The notes below the pieces were generated by a model. The model had not been told where the DNA came from. It made no database searches and worked only from the letters and a program-made list of their open reading frames with translations. A program made the translations under genes and the position numbers. Of a DNA stretch of 64,000 nucleotides, positions 20,760 through 32,939 are shown piece after piece (the stretch's first letter is position 1; each line of letters starts with the position of its first letter). The DNA lies in the NCBI GenBank assembly GCA_940337035.1, contig OW679202.1, forward strand, positions 19,567,200 through 19,631,199, written 5' to 3'. Source of the stretch: Agriotes lineatus. Its lineage: Eukaryota; Arthropoda; Insecta; Coleoptera; Elateridae.

Positions 20760-22509
20760 ATACCTAGATTTTAACTGGCTAAATAAATACACTCGTAAAA
20801 GCATTTATTCAATGTAATTTTTAGAAAGTTATAGTTTTGTTATTTTTTGAAATAAGTAATTTAAATTTTGCGTACATAATGTTTCATTCTTTCTTTACTA
20901 GCGCTGAACATTTCAAAGCTGCATCTCTACTATAACATGAGTTATCGGGCCTCAAACACAGGTCGCTTTTTATACACCCGATGTTAAAAAAAACCTTTAT
21001 TTGATTGGATCGAGTTTAAATAAAATGTTATTATTATTATGTTTTGGCATAATTTTACTTATAATTTCTCATATCGTTAAACTAATAACAATCATTATAA
21101 ACACGGTCCAGTGTGTAGAAAAAATGAGTAAAATAGAATACAAATTCGTTTTCCATTCTCTGCATTTTTGTAACGATAACCAAATTTTTTTGTTCAAATA
21201 AGCAATATTTACTGGATATATTACTATATTGTGCTTATTATTAATTCTTTTACTTCTTTCTTCTATTTTTTCACAACGCTGCTTCAGCCATTGGGATAGA
21301 CATTTTCTCCCAGTTTAGCAAATTTGAAAAACAATATTTTCTTCACTCTCACACGGAAATCAAATTTGTAACCACTTGTGCTCTATGTGATATATTATAT
21401 GCTATTTCCTTAAAAGTGCTATTGTATCATTCAAATTATCAAAAGCCTAATCAGGTTTTATTTTAATGTTTAACATTTTTATTTTGTAATAATTATGGTT
21501 AATAATATTATAGTTATCATTAATCATTAATATATTTTTAAACACTAAAAATTATTCTAGGAATTATATAAAATGAAGAACAATAGCAGTTAATCGGACT
21601 ACCGTTGCTAATCCCCCTCTTTATAGCTCAGGGGAAGCCAATTTAAGCTGATTGTCCCCTTGTTGGCTTTTTCCACTTGTCTAACGTGTCTAACTCCCAC
21701 AACATCTTATCGATTCCGCTAAATTTGCCTAAAGTTACAAAATGGGCCGTAAATGATTGCAGTTGGGGTTAGTAACTCACTTGTTTTGTTTCGCTGCCAG
21801 ATATAGCAAATTGAATAACGAGTTTAGATCTCGCAAATATGACTTACAGTCAGAGCAACAAATAGATTAGAGGCAAGTGTAATATATGCTAATGGTTTTT
21901 TTAACGAAATGGTGGGTGCTTATTTATTTCAAATTAAGAATTTGAAAAAAAGCAATACCATAGTGTTGACAATATATATTATAAACAGTTACAAAAGTAT
22001 AATCCCCAGATCATTAATATTGTTTAATGGCTGTAGTAATTTGTCTGCTGCTCTCCACTTAAATGAATTGTCTTAGTTACAAGTTATGCTGTAGTTCAAA
22101 TGCGTGTTTATACTGGAATATATTTTAATATCAGTAATAACAGTGTTTATAAAGGACTATATCTCAATATCAGTAATAAAATAATACGCTTTGAGTGTTA
22201 CAAGGCGAAGGGTAAGTCGCTCATGAATAAACGCAACAACAGTAGGTTCAGACTTGATCCCTGGGCCACTCCCGAATATGCAGCATAAGTGATTGAAAAT
22301 ATGTTTTAAAACAATTTGAGAGTAATCATGGGTTGGCCTTTGAATTCCAAAAAGTAATATATTTTTCAGTAAAATAACATGGTCTGCTTTAATTAAATCA
22401 GTGTCAATTCGATATCAGTTTTCAAAAGAACTATAAATACACATAAGTTATGTGCTTATGTGCATGATAAAACATATTTTGTAGATAATATGTTCAAATA
22501 TATTAGCCG
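20760..22509. other. AT-rich sequence without recognised genes
   Basis: A 66-codon frame (21001-21201) is hydrophobic and AT-driven. The stretch 21590-21850 has more balanced base composition and no repeats and could be constrained host sequence. Two ~30-bp near-copies (GGAATATATTTTAATATCAG and GGACTATATCTCAATATCAG) sit at 22112-22178. Confidence 0.4.
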
Positions 22510-22841
22510 ATAATGATAAAATTGCAATAAGTCGATAGTTTTCAGTTTTCGTGTTGTCCGCATTGCTTTTGGTATACGCAAAGTCTTGTTGTTTTCCATT
22601 TATCTAGAAACATGTACAACATAGGTCTCTCAAATATAGAAGCACAACTTTGGATTATACAAGGAGTAATTTTTTCTGGACCAGTTGACTTTTTAGCTCT
22701 TTTTATTGCTTCATTAAAATCTGCCTGATTAATACTACCACTTACAGAAGAGTCGTAGTAATCGATCGTTTCGTCTGATAATGTGCCGGCTGAACTGAAT
22801 ATATGAATATTATCATACAAAATTATTGCTGAAAACAACAA
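22510..22841 (-). pseudogene. Jockey/CR1-like RT N-terminal fragment
   Basis: The minus-strand frame has FNEAIKRAKKSTGPEKITP, then IIQSCASIFERPMLYMF and KWKTTRLCVYQK, followed by KLSTYCNF after a stop. This is the beginning of a LINE reverse transcriptase. The family form is KSPGPDGIPP...W..T.V.PIPK....NYRPI. The acidic residue of GPD is replaced here by GPE. It covers about 110 codons and is isolated from the rest of any element. Confidence 0.75.
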
Positions 22842-23538
22842 AGAAGAGAACGGCTAAAAAATCTGCTCTTAGAAACAATTATTACTCTTAGTAACATTTT
22901 AAAATGTATATTTCGCATAGTCCGTTTAAGGAATTAAGAATATATGTACGTATATTTATCTGACATAATCAAACTTTCATAACTCAAATTACAGACTTAC
23001 ACATTTTAAACAAAGCGCTTATGTTTGATTAATATTCTTTATTTTGAAACATTTCAAAAATTAAACTAGCAAGCCTTGTAATGGTGACAAGTACATTAAT
23101 TTGTTCATTTGTCAAGTATTACTTAAGCTGACTGTATTACACTCATTATTACTGTGTTATTATCGTCTTAGACAAGATGGGTTGGTTCAGGTTGAAAAAA
23201 TGATATTTTATCAGTGCATTTATTGGTGGTTGCAATAGAAATGCTCAAATAACTAATATGCATTTTATGCAAAGCGCTATCAATATAACTATTATTTACC
23301 ATGTTCTATATTTTCACTCAACTTCATTTCGCTTGCAAAACACTGGAATTTTTGTTCGAACACGTTACAAATCCACAAATGAATGAACAAATTCAAACAC
23401 TAGATAGATACCTGACCATTGGATAAGTTGAGAGAATCCACATCCATGGCATCCACAATCACCCGACCTTTAGATTTTAGTACACATGTTTACACACATT
23501 TCATAAAATGGCTTGAGAAGTTGCCTCTTTCATTTTTA
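22842..23538. other. AT-rich sequence, nothing recognised
   Basis: No open frame, RNA or repeat that I can support. Confidence 0.5.
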
Positions 23539-23754
23539 TTTCCTTTTTGACGATAAAGGAAGTATTGGATTCACCCCAAAAATTCGAAATTGAGTTTTCA
23601 ACAAATCTTCACGTTTTAGAGTCCCCTGAACCCAAAAAACATATTTTTGTTCATTGGTATGTCTGTGTGTCTGTCTGTCTATGTGTCTGTGAACAGAATA
23701 TCTCAAAAACCAAAATACGTATGACGTTGAAACTTCATATACAGTGCTAATATA

Positions 23755-23942
23755 CAGAATGCGAACATAGGCAGTCAAATGTGCTAGAATACAGTTTATG
23801 AGCTTTGTATGCGTTAGACTGAAATAGACCTATATACGATTAACATCTAGCATCCGCAAAATGAAGGTGTTTTGTTTTCAGAAAACACTGAATCGTAGGA
23901 TACTAGATTTTAAATCGTATATGTCTATTTCTGTCTAACGGA
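23755..23942. repeat. partial foldback MITE (family of 47419-47686)
   Basis: The sequence from GCGAACATAGGCAGTC to TCTGTCTAACG matches the complete foldback at 47419-47686, but it stops before the second arm closes. In both copies a central CTAGCATCC and ATACTAGATTTTAA pair lies around the hairpin axis. Confidence 0.75.
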
Positions 23943-24420
23943 GAGATTTACACGGCAGACAATATGTCGAATTTACAAATGCCGAGAATTTGACGTTGAC
24001 AGTTCGGGTATTTTGTCAGTAGCTGCTGTCATACCTTAAAATCGATAACTACGAAGCAACGGAACAGTGCAAATTGTAAAATGATATTATCAGGGTCCAA
24101 CGGTCCGGGAAATTCAAAATTCTTTCACAACATTTAGAAATAGGCGTTCTTCATGGTTATCGACTTTACGTGGAGTTATTTAAAATTTTGGAAACTTTGA
24201 ATGTGTTTCTCCCCAAATGCACAAAAGGATTAATGTTCCCAACGAAGACGGGAATTTAAAAGAGATTTGTATTACCGCTAATGACTATACAGATTATTCA
24301 TTTAAATAAATTGCAGAACTAGTAGATTTAGCTGGGATATTGTATGTATGGAATTTTGTGAAACTGTGACAGAAATGCCGAAAACTTCTTCTGGAAAGTC
24401 GTTTTCACTACAACTAACGA

Positions 24421-24588
24421 TTTGAAGAACTGCGTTTAAAAATTAAACGGGTGGTTCAGAGTACTAGCCCTAATACTTTGGATAACGTGCGGAGAAGTTT
24501 CTATGATCGCCTAGGCTATTGTTTAGCGCAACAAGGCAGGTTTAAAGGAACACGAGCTAATTTAAACTTATTGAATTTTGTTGTTTGA
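24421..24588 (+). pseudogene. Tc1/mariner-type transposase C-terminal fragment
   Basis: The open stretch reads FEELRLKIKRVVQ, then TLDNVRRSFYDRLGYCLAQQ and GRFKGTRANL, ending at a TGA. It aligns by eye with the last helices of mariner-type transposases (ELK..I..A...ITPE.L.RV......R...C....G..FEHL). The catalytic domain is not readable upstream. It supports a transposon origin for the 23742-25001 insertion. Confidence 0.6.
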
Positions 24589-25089
24589 AATAACAATAGT
24601 TTTACTTTTGTTTACATCTTTTTTTTACTATGAGTTAATTTGTTTGGAAGAAATTATGTCTGTTTTTAGAATGCGTTTTACTTTGTGAACTATACCTTCT
24701 TTACTTTACTGTTAATCTCTAAAAATCTTGTTTTTCAACTCTGAATTTATCACCTGAGTTAATCACAGAATAACACAGTACCTCATACATTCTATCTGTG
24801 ATATAATAATTAATTAACAAAAATTACACTAGGCGTGGATGCCTCGTCTGCGTTGAATATTTACTTAAACAATCAACGCAGACGACCCGTGGATTAATAT
24901 CAGAGTACCTTAGATCAACTGTCCATCGGTCTTGGCGTCTTTTTAGGCAATCGTAAATTCGCCTTGATTTACTCGTGTTTGCAGGTCATGAATTTTCACT
25001 GTATAAGTTTTGTGTACTATCTAAATGCTTGTGGCAGAAGATTTTTCAACGAAATTGAGTGTTTTTATTCAATTTTATGTTAATTTGTG

Positions 25090-25170
25090 TAATTTCAAGT
25101 GACATGATATCAGTTCTTGTAAAATTCATGTGACATGATGTCAACTTTTGTAAAAATTTATGTGAGATGA
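25090..25170. repeat. short degenerate tandem repeat, ~33-bp unit
   Basis: The units CAAGTGACATGATATCAG, CATGTGACATGATGTCAA and ATGTGAGATGATGTG each carry CTTTTGTAAAA-like spacers. There are about 2.5 copies. Confidence 0.6.
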
Positions 25171-25454
25171 TGTGTAATTGCGTGATTTTTGTTCAATTTT
25201 GAGTTAATTTTCGTAATAAAAATGAACAATGAGCCTACTTAACTTAAATTTTGCTTTTCGAAATGATTGTATCAGAATATTTTTCAATGAAATTGTTGTT
25301 TTTATTTAAAGCTTACTAAAATTGCAACCAGTTAGAGTATTGTACTTCGAAAATTATTATTAAATTGTCATTTCGATGCCGACCCTCGCCAAAACCTAGT
25401 GATTTATTTTAAATTTGACTGGTGGGTTTTATAAAAGGTGTGCTTCAAAGTAAC

Positions 25455-25840
25455 TAAGACGCTTTACTTATAAAATAAAAACCAAACATGACAATCTCGT
25501 GACAACTAGGGTTCAAACCCGACTGGAGGCCGGCGCAAAAAGCTTTCTTTTTAAATTAAATAAATGCGAGCGAGAAAGAACAGCTGCGATGAGTGAGGCG
25601 ATTTAAAATAATTATTCACATCTGGTTAATGTAGTTTTTTAGAAATAAGAGTCGAGTATTGTGAACACATTTATTTTAGTAACAATATATTTCTTTATTA
25701 CAAAGTGTTTGCGTTTTTATTTTCGTCCGTTTGCATTTATACTGGGATTTTTAAAACTAAAATACAGTTTTGATCGATATAATGACAGAATTTCAGACGC
25801 TTACTTATAAAATAAAAACCAAACATGTCAATCTCGGTGT
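25455..25840. repeat. possible SINE fragment and 42-bp direct repeat
   Basis: GACGCTTTACTTATAAAATA with AAAAACCAAACATG (25460 on) recurs at 25797. The first copy is followed by a B-box-like GGTTCAAACCC (25510-25520), and further on by TTACAAAGTGTTTGCG, similar to the tails of the SINEs at 28880 and 36075. No A box is clear. Confidence 0.4.
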
Positions 25841-26990
25841 TACAAATTAAAAAGACCGTCGTGCCATCAAACCTGCACCAATTTGTTGTAAATTTTTAAA
25901 ATATTGCCCCTCGAACAACATGCTTTTTCCAGGAGCGACAAAATCATATGTTCACTGATTTTAAGGAAACGGCTTGCAAATTAAATTAAAAACGCCTAAT
26001 TGTAATTTCTTCAGACAAAGTTTAAATTGATATTATAATGAAATTTGAGCATAATTTAAAACAATAGAGAGAGATGGTTGATTTACCAATTGAAATTCAA
26101 AAACGGGCGCCAGAGAGCAAAACCGTTACGTTTTCCGTGACGAACAAAGCATCGTCTCCAAGGCTGTTTAAACGGACGAAGCATTGTTAGTCACAACCGC
26201 ATGTCTCAACCTGTTTTAAATTGCAATCCTCGTTATACAACCGAAAATTCGTAATGCAGAGGAATACGCGTATTTTTAACAAACGATTAAATTAATTGAC
26301 CAAAAACTAAACAAATTAGGTGCACCGATATTCATATAGCTTTCAAATTTTCGACAGTCGAGAGGAAATTTCCAGCTATATAGTAGGCAGGGACAATGGA
26401 AATCTCGATAATCCATTCATGCGCGTCACTCAAATTATAAAATAAAAGAATTATTTCCATGAAAACCAGTTACAAAGTCAATTTTTAAAGAATTGTATCA
26501 ACCTTTAAACACAATAGGCTACACAATTCCATTCTTATAATTTATATTTTTGAAAAAATATTTTGTTTTAAAAACTGGGAGCGTGACGTCAGAGCAGTGA
26601 AGTAGCTTTCCGCTATACACATTAAATTTTGCAACGGATTGGTAGTGCTGAGGCATTGACGGTTGCAGCTAATTTTGTGAACACGAACGTAGAGCGTTCA
26701 AAGCCGAGTCTGCCAGAGATTTTTTAAAATTAAACATCCATTCTGTGAATGCAAGAGAGAGACAAGGAGTACAAGAGAGGGAGATTTACCAGTTTGAAAT
26801 TCAAATATTTGCGCGAAAATTGAAATTAAAGCGACAGCCGCGAGAAGTGCGCACGCAGAAAACCAAGATGGCCGACACCCGGGAAGTTTAAATTCAAAAA
26901 AGAGAACTTAGAAAAAAAATCTGAAAAATTTCAAATTTAAATATTCCCCCGAAAATGGCCACCGAGTAATTTAATCAGTAGCACATATGA
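25841..26990. other. mixed AT-rich and GC-richer sequence without genes
   Basis: The region contains AAGATGGCCG and AAAATGGCC words near 26867 and 26954 and purine-rich tracts (26040, 26750). I find no reading frame or paired repeat ends. Confidence 0.4.
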
Positions 26991-27094
26991 AAATTAATTA
27001 GATCAAATCGCGAAATTAATTAGGTCAAACCGCGGAATTAATTAGGTCAATTCGCGTATATAATTCGCGGATTTAATTAGGTCAATTAATTTGA
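26991..27094. repeat. tandem repeat, ~22-bp unit with alternating CGCG
   Basis: The units AAATTAATTAGATCAAATCG and AAATTAATTAGGTCAAACCG are followed by two more diverged copies. Each has AATTAATTAGGTCAA followed by CGCG or CGCGG. About four to five units. Confidence 0.8.
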
Positions 27095-27183
27095 TTGCTC
27101 CAGTTTAGATGCCGCCCTACTACTCATAACTCTTTAGAGTATATTCGAAACCTGTGGTAATAGTACACTAAGCCTCAAATCTA

Positions 27184-28722
27184 GTATGAACAAAAAGTAA
27201 CTCCACCAAGGATACCTTTGGAATTTTGAAGTAATGTGTAATATAACACCAGAAAATTAGAAGCTGTCATTTGACATTTGTTATTATGTAATAATTTTTT
27301 GTCAATAATTTCTGAATAATTTATTTTAAAAATGTTACCAGAACATAAAATATTTATAATAGAAGCATATTTTCGAAATGGACAATGGTAATTGGCAGTA
27401 CTCTGTACATAATGGTTTAAACGAATTTAGAGAAAGATTTCCTAACATTGAAATATTAGCAACAGACTCTTTTTATCAAGTACGACGTACTGCAGCTGCT
27501 TTCAGGGAAACTGGTAGTGTAGCAGACAGAGTAAGAACTGGTAGACCACGTGTGAGAACTGCGGAACAAATTGCAGATGTCCAAAATCGAATGCAAAACG
27601 AACCCTCCACATCAATCCGAAGGCTTGCTTAAGAAGTGAATTTGAGTTATGGTACTTGCCGTAAAATTCTGAAAAAAATATTTAAATATATATCCATAGA
27701 GACTACGAGTACAAATGTATCAAGAGCTTTTACCTCCAGATTACAATAACGATATTTTATACTGGGACTGGTGTTTGCAACATTTAAATAATGATGTTTT
27801 GGATTTTACTTTTTTCTGAGTCGTTGTTTTATTTAAATGGCTACATTAATTCACAAGTAACGCGCTTATGGAGCGCTATTGATAATCCACATTTCTTTCG
27901 TAAAACTTCTTTGCATTGCCCTAAAATAGACGTTTGGGTAGCGTGATCTCTCCGGAAAATTATCGGACCAATATTCTTTGCCGAAAGATATCAAAATAAC
28001 ATTCTTGAAGAATTTGTGAATCAGCTCCATGACGATGAAATTCGACAAGGATACTTCCAACCAGATAACGCAACACCTCATATAGCTGGAACCACGTTGG
28101 AACATCTACAGTTCTTTGATGACCCATTATTTTCAAAAGGTTTTTCGCCACCCAGATCTTGTGATCTCATCATTTTGGATTTCTTTTTATTTTCACTTCG
28201 AAAAAATTCAGTACTTAAAACGCCTGTTCATACGATGTTAGAACTGAAAGAAGGAATCACCGAGGCATGTAATGCAATAACACCTGAATTGTTGCAACGT
28301 GTCTTCGAAAACATGAAAAGACAAGTGAGGCTGTGCTTGCAAGAAGAAGGAAGGCATTTTCGGCACCTCTTCTAAATGTGTATAAACTGTAACATGTTAA
28401 CATTTCCAAACATTTAATTTGTTTACAGACTGAAGTGAGGTTATGTGCCTAACCTGCAATTTAATTTAGTAGTGTCTCCATTAATACAAACGATATACTA
28501 ATTTTATTTCATTAATTTTTTTCTAAATGCTTTCCGTTGTAATTTTAATTTTCTATTTATTAAATTTCGGAAGTTTCCTTACAAGACTGCATTTTTTAAT
28601 TTAAACGTCAATAACGTCATTGATAAGAATCAACAAGAATTAAATATAATTTTCTGGTGTTATAATACACATGACTTTAAAATTCCAAAGGTATCTTTGA
28701 TGGAGTTACTTTTTGCTCATAC
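27184..28722 (+). mobile_element. 1.54-kb mariner-like element with ~65-bp TIRs
   Basis: The left end GTATGAACAAAAAGTAACTC and the right end, read inverted as GTATGAGCAAAAAGTAACTC, continue to match with few changes through ACACCAGAAAATTA, about 75 bases. TA lies on both sides (27182-27183 and 28723-28724). It carries a broken transposase on the plus strand. Size and structure are those of a complete mariner-like element. Confidence 0.9.
27332..28375 (+). pseudogene. mariner-like transposase, frameshifted
   Basis: It starts MLPEHKIFIIEAYFRNGQW, shifts frame near 27375, then reads the HTH region NEFRERFPNIEILA and RVRTGRPRVRTAEQIADVQ. After several stops the catalytic part resumes with ESLFYLNGYINSQ; the expected Asp just before ES reads as Ser. 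DVWVA and IIGPIFFAE follow, then an open frame from 28016 with GYFQPDNATPHIAG, SPPRSCDLIILDFFLF and the end GRHFRHLF. The second and third acidic positions are separated by 37 residues by my count (DD37D-like). It cannot be active. The length of about 340 codons is normal for the family. Confidence 0.85.
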
Positions 28723-28879
28723 TATAGATGTATAAATATATGGGAGTTTTTTGGTAGTAAAACTGGATGTGACTTATGTAAGTTCATTTTTTTGAGAAGC
28801 ATTTGTGGTGTGACACATTCTTATATATATAAACGTGGTGTGTTTGCGTGTCTGCTTGCGTGTGTCACGTTTTCATCGT

Positions 28880-29060
28880 CACTGCTCGGGGGCAGTTTGT
28901 CTGCGATCGGTCTTGTAATCACCCTGCCTAATGGAATAGGAGCGCAGGTAGATTCGAATTCCACCGACTGTGATTGATGTTTTATTTTCTTTGAGAATTA
29001 ACGTAATTCGCATTACTAAGTGTTTGCGTTTACCGTTTCAGTATTACTAGAAACATTAAG
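28880..29060 (+). repeat. tRNA-derived SINE copy
   Basis: A B box GATTCGAATTCC (28951-28962) lies in AGGAGCGCAGGTAG...CACCGACTGTGA. It is followed by a body with TAATTCGCATTACTAAGTGT that is shared with 36075-36235. The upstream A box region is degenerate. Confidence 0.6.
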
Positions 29061-30099
29061 TTATTTTTACTTATTTTATACATAATTTTGAACACTTTTT
29101 AAACATTAATCGATATAGCAAAAGTTGATTTTCTTTATTAAAAACGTTAAATTTTAAAATGCAAACATTATTTTAATTAAAGCAAAAACACCTATGTTGT
29201 GGGTTAAAAATGTAGTGTTTACATATATTATTACACGTTGTGCAAATATCGTCTGTATTGCACAGTTAATCGTTAAAGGATAGCTTGATGAATAACATCA
29301 AACAAATTGCAACCGATTACAAAATGTGGTAAAGACATTTTTTGAATATTTACCAGAGGCGAATCTCTAGTTCAACCACGTCATATTCAAGAGTGAAACA
29401 TTGGAGTACAACAACGAGGTTATTTGGAAGATGACGAGCATAAGGGAGACCGACAAGTGCCGTTACCGGAAAAACTATTAAAAATCGAAGATACCATATT
29501 CAAACATCTCAGAAATCGCTTTGGAAATATTCTGTTAGCGGTTAAGATGTTTTAATTTTTATTTTCTTGTCTAAGATGCACCCATCTCACTCACTAACTG
29601 AACTATCCCGTTTGCTTTTTAATTCATTTGATTATGCGTTAATATTTATTAGTTTATATATGTAATGCTCCATATACGTAATTTATTTTGAAACCACGAG
29701 AAATGAATAGAGCATTTTCGCACATTTAAATATGTAGTGCTGCCATATTTGACAGAAGTAGTATCGGTTACGCCCCCTACTTATTATTGTAATAATAATA
29801 ATAATATAAAAAACGTGAAGACACTTCATAACAGCGAAAAAGGCAGTTTGCGTAGATAAATGTAGTTAATACACATAGTTGTTTTATAGTTAACATAGCA
29901 ATATGTCTGCAGGTAATGTATACATTTAGATGCTATTCAAATTTGTAAAGGATGTTTACGATTTTCTCGATTTAAATAGCTGGTTATATTCTGAAACAAA
30001 TTTATAAAATTAAAATCATAAATTGATATTCACATCATTGGAATATGGTGTAACTGCAGAACTTTTGTTGTTTCTAATATGATAAATGTCAGCGAGACG
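29061..30099. other. AT-rich sequence without recognised genes
   Basis: Around 29390-29530 a short frame (DDEHKGDRQVPLPEKLLKI) resembles the linker of an eroded transposase but is too weak to assign. A TAA microsatellite lies at 29787-29805. Confidence 0.4.
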
Positions 30100-30305
30100 A
30101 ATATATAAACAGCAGAGGTGACTCACAGGTACGAGCTTCTGGTTATGAGCCAGAAATTCTGGGTTCAAACCCCAATAACCCCAACTTCCATGAAAATCGT
30201 GTATCGACTTCACTGCGATTCCCCAATTCGGCTTTGGAAAGCGTGGGGTTTTAATGCCTATAGCGTCCTTAAATCGGAGAGGCCAATACCCCTGTAGTAA
30301 GATAA
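30100..30305 (+). repeat. tRNA-derived SINE copy
   Basis: It carries a B box GGTTCAAACCC (30162-30172) preceded by AGCTTCTGGTTATGAGCCAG, and it shares this head with 55705-55800. The body contains GCGTGGGGTTTTAATGCC and ends AT-rich. It is probably a pol III-derived insertion. Confidence 0.7.
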
Positions 30306-32934
30306 CGAAATATATAAAATTAAAATTTCAAATTTCTTAGACATGCGAGATATTTGGAATCCCATTTATATTCCAGACGGAACTTGAGGCAAAATACGGC
30401 TAAAAACAGAACAGTTTCTTAATAAATATAATTTAAATAATTAATTAGCTTATTAATAGATACTTAAACTATGTTAGTCGCCTCCAGTCTAGACATAGTA
30501 CGATTGAGTAAAGGTCGCTTTAAATAGACATTATTAATTTGCAAGAAAAGTAATTTACTTTGAGGATTGACTGATATATCCTGTATAATCCACGTATAGA
30601 AGACGTTAAGCCAATAAGACTAACATTAATAATATTCTGTACACATCCTTGAAGCAGTCGACTGCTAAAAGTGAAAAGTTATAATTATAAGTTTTAATAT
30701 TTCCTTAACAATGTTGACTATTGAACTACAACGTGAGTGATCACAAGCGGTATTGGAATAAGCAATAACACAAAAAGAATTAAAAATAATTTGAGAAATA
30801 GTAATCAAATGGTAAGACAAAACTAAAAGATGGATTAGATGAATTAACGTGGAAGGCTGCTGTCGGAAAAACTTCAAACAAATAAAACGCTGCACTGAAG
30901 TGGAACTGACCATCTGGAATTTGCCTTCCTTTGGGCTAGTTCACCCCTGGCGCTTGTCAGTTCTGTGAAGCGCGCGAAGATATCTACATAAGGATTTGAA
31001 AATTACGTAAAGTAAAAGAACCGCTAAAACCTAGTAAATTAATAGTCAAGCCTTTTTAAATATAATTGGCTCGCAGCAACGAGCTTCGTTATTCATATAC
31101 ATGTTGCACGTATGGTGTTAATAAAGGCGAAAATTACAGAACGCCCATTGTAATGAAATAATTGACAGTAGTGTTCATTAACCTGTCGTTAAAGTTAAGT
31201 TCATAAACAATGAGGAGGCTGAGCTTCAGTTACTTAGCTGAGCTATTAGAGACAGATGTCTTTAAATTACACACGGCACATTATGGCTTTGTTTATGCCA
31301 GGATAGTAACTAGATTTTTACTGGCCGATATATACAGGGCGTGAAAAATTATCCGAGGTATTGCGAGCAAGTAAAAATCTACACTTATAAATAACATTAA
31401 ACAAATGTCTTTGAAAGTTGTTTACAATAATTATACAGTAGGTGCCGTAATAAGCATATTAATAACGTTATTTATTGACATAAATCAATGCAAATATGAT
31501 CGCAAAAGCGATAAATAATGAACTAACTCTAAATGATCTAGCAACCAAGGCTAAGCAGCTATTAGCTATTACACCTTAACTGTCACAGGAAGTTGTTAAA
31601 ATTTGAACCACCGCCTTTTTGCTTTTGTTAACAAGTCAAATGTGGAGAATGGAATCGACAATCCTAATCGATAATAGATCTGTCGGTGCCGGTATTCATC
31701 TACCAACGCTGTATGAAAATGTGCACGGGATCGGTATCTATGTTGATTTGTATTTAGATAAACTGCTTGCAGGTGGCAATAGCATAACCTGGTAATAATA
31801 TTTTTCTAATTCTTTGTTAGCACATTGTTGTACGTGCAGGTAATAGAACTTTGAGAAATTACTAAGCTATTAAAGATTAACTTTGCAACTTTTAAAAATA
31901 TCCAACATAATTATGCTCAGGTAGTTAGGTATAAAGTTAGATTTCCAGAATCAGATAATCTATACGAGACTGTAATATTTAGTACCTAGTATTAATAGAT
32001 ATTGGTGTAAAATAATTGAATTGTGTAGTTAAGAGAGCATATTAGGAATATTTTAGAGATGAAGATTTTAGACAGTCATTTTAGGATCCACTAAATCGCA
32101 CATAGTTAAACAGCACCATCAATACGTGTAAACAAGCTTAAAATATAGAAATTTAAATAAATCCAACATTGCAGTTATTTATCTCAAAACTGTCATTTAC
32201 ACTGCTTGTGTAATTTTATATTGTAAATTTCGCATAGCCGGTGTAAACGTATTAAAAAATTTACAGCAGTTACAATTTATCAACCTTCGTTAATGCATTG
32301 AAAATGAACTTGGCTAATTTTCAAGTCTATCATAAAATTTGCAAAATCTGAAAAATTTACAAGGAATAAAAATAAAGAAGAGTTTTAATATTTTTCACAT
32401 CTTTATTATTATTGTTTATTATACGCCACGCCAAATGTTACTGTCAAGTTCTAATGCTTACCAGATCATTAATAAATAATACGTACTACAATTTTTAACC
32501 TTCTCAGCATCTAGTGCTTTTTAATATTAATCTGTAATTAGATAAAGATGTTGAATTCGATATTACATTCAAACTTTAGATGTATTACTTATATGAGTCA
32601 TTCTTTATTACATTTGTTAGCTGTTTTGAAGGAGTGCTGAGAATAACAAGCTATTCGCTCGGCGGCTCCTTATATTATTGTTAATAGTTTATCTTGTTTA
32701 CTGATGAAACGTGCTTTAATAGTAAATATATCAACTGAAGTAAAGTTACTGTTTTTATTAGAAGCAACGGGGAGTGGGAAAGAGAGATTAGATGCGAATA
32801 GATCTTTTAGTTGTTTAGTCGATATATATCTGTAGCTTTGTGTTTTATAATTACTTGCAAATTTACAATTTTACAAAGGGTCAGAATTAAACAAAATTGC
32901 ACATTTTTCTTATTTAAAAATTGAGAAAATAAGG
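30306..32934. other. AT-rich sequence; unique stretches, no gene seen
   Basis: 30930-31330 and 31590-31800 are non-repetitive with more balanced composition and could contain host regulatory sequence. A lone TACAGGGCGTGAAAAATTAT at 31333 looks like one end of a Tc1/mariner-type element, but no partner is present. The AT-only rest shows nothing. Confidence 0.4.
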
Positions 32935-32939
32935 CAAAA

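Larger units (their letters stand above)
23742..25001 (+). mobile_element. 1.26-kb TA-flanked insertion with transposase remnant
   Basis: The insertion splits the dispersed repeat. It begins CAGTG, ends CACTG, and has TA on both sides (23740-23741 and 25002-25003). Removing it and one TA restores the uninterrupted repeat as seen in copy A, so the boundaries are firm. Inside are a half foldback MITE (23755-23942), an imperfect hairpin (24835-24890, with CGTCTGCGTTGA and TCAACGCAGACG), and a Tc1/mariner-type transposase C-terminus (24421-24588). Inverted similarity of the ends beyond CAGTG is weak. Confidence 0.8.
23539..25055 (+). repeat. dispersed TCTG-type repeat, copy B, split by an insertion
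   Basis: The parts 23539-23741 and 25002-25055 together match copy A (5990-6270, minus). They include AAGGAAGT, CTTCACGTTTTAGAGTC, a short TGTCTGTCTGTC run and AATATCTCAAAAACC, then AAGTTTTGTGTACTATCTA. Joining the two parts across one TA restores the sequence of copy A exactly at the junction. Confidence 0.8.

Noticed and set aside
29390..29540. Possible transposase linker (DDEHKGDRQVPLPEKLLKI)
   Set aside because: Too short and without any catalytic or HTH motif to assign.
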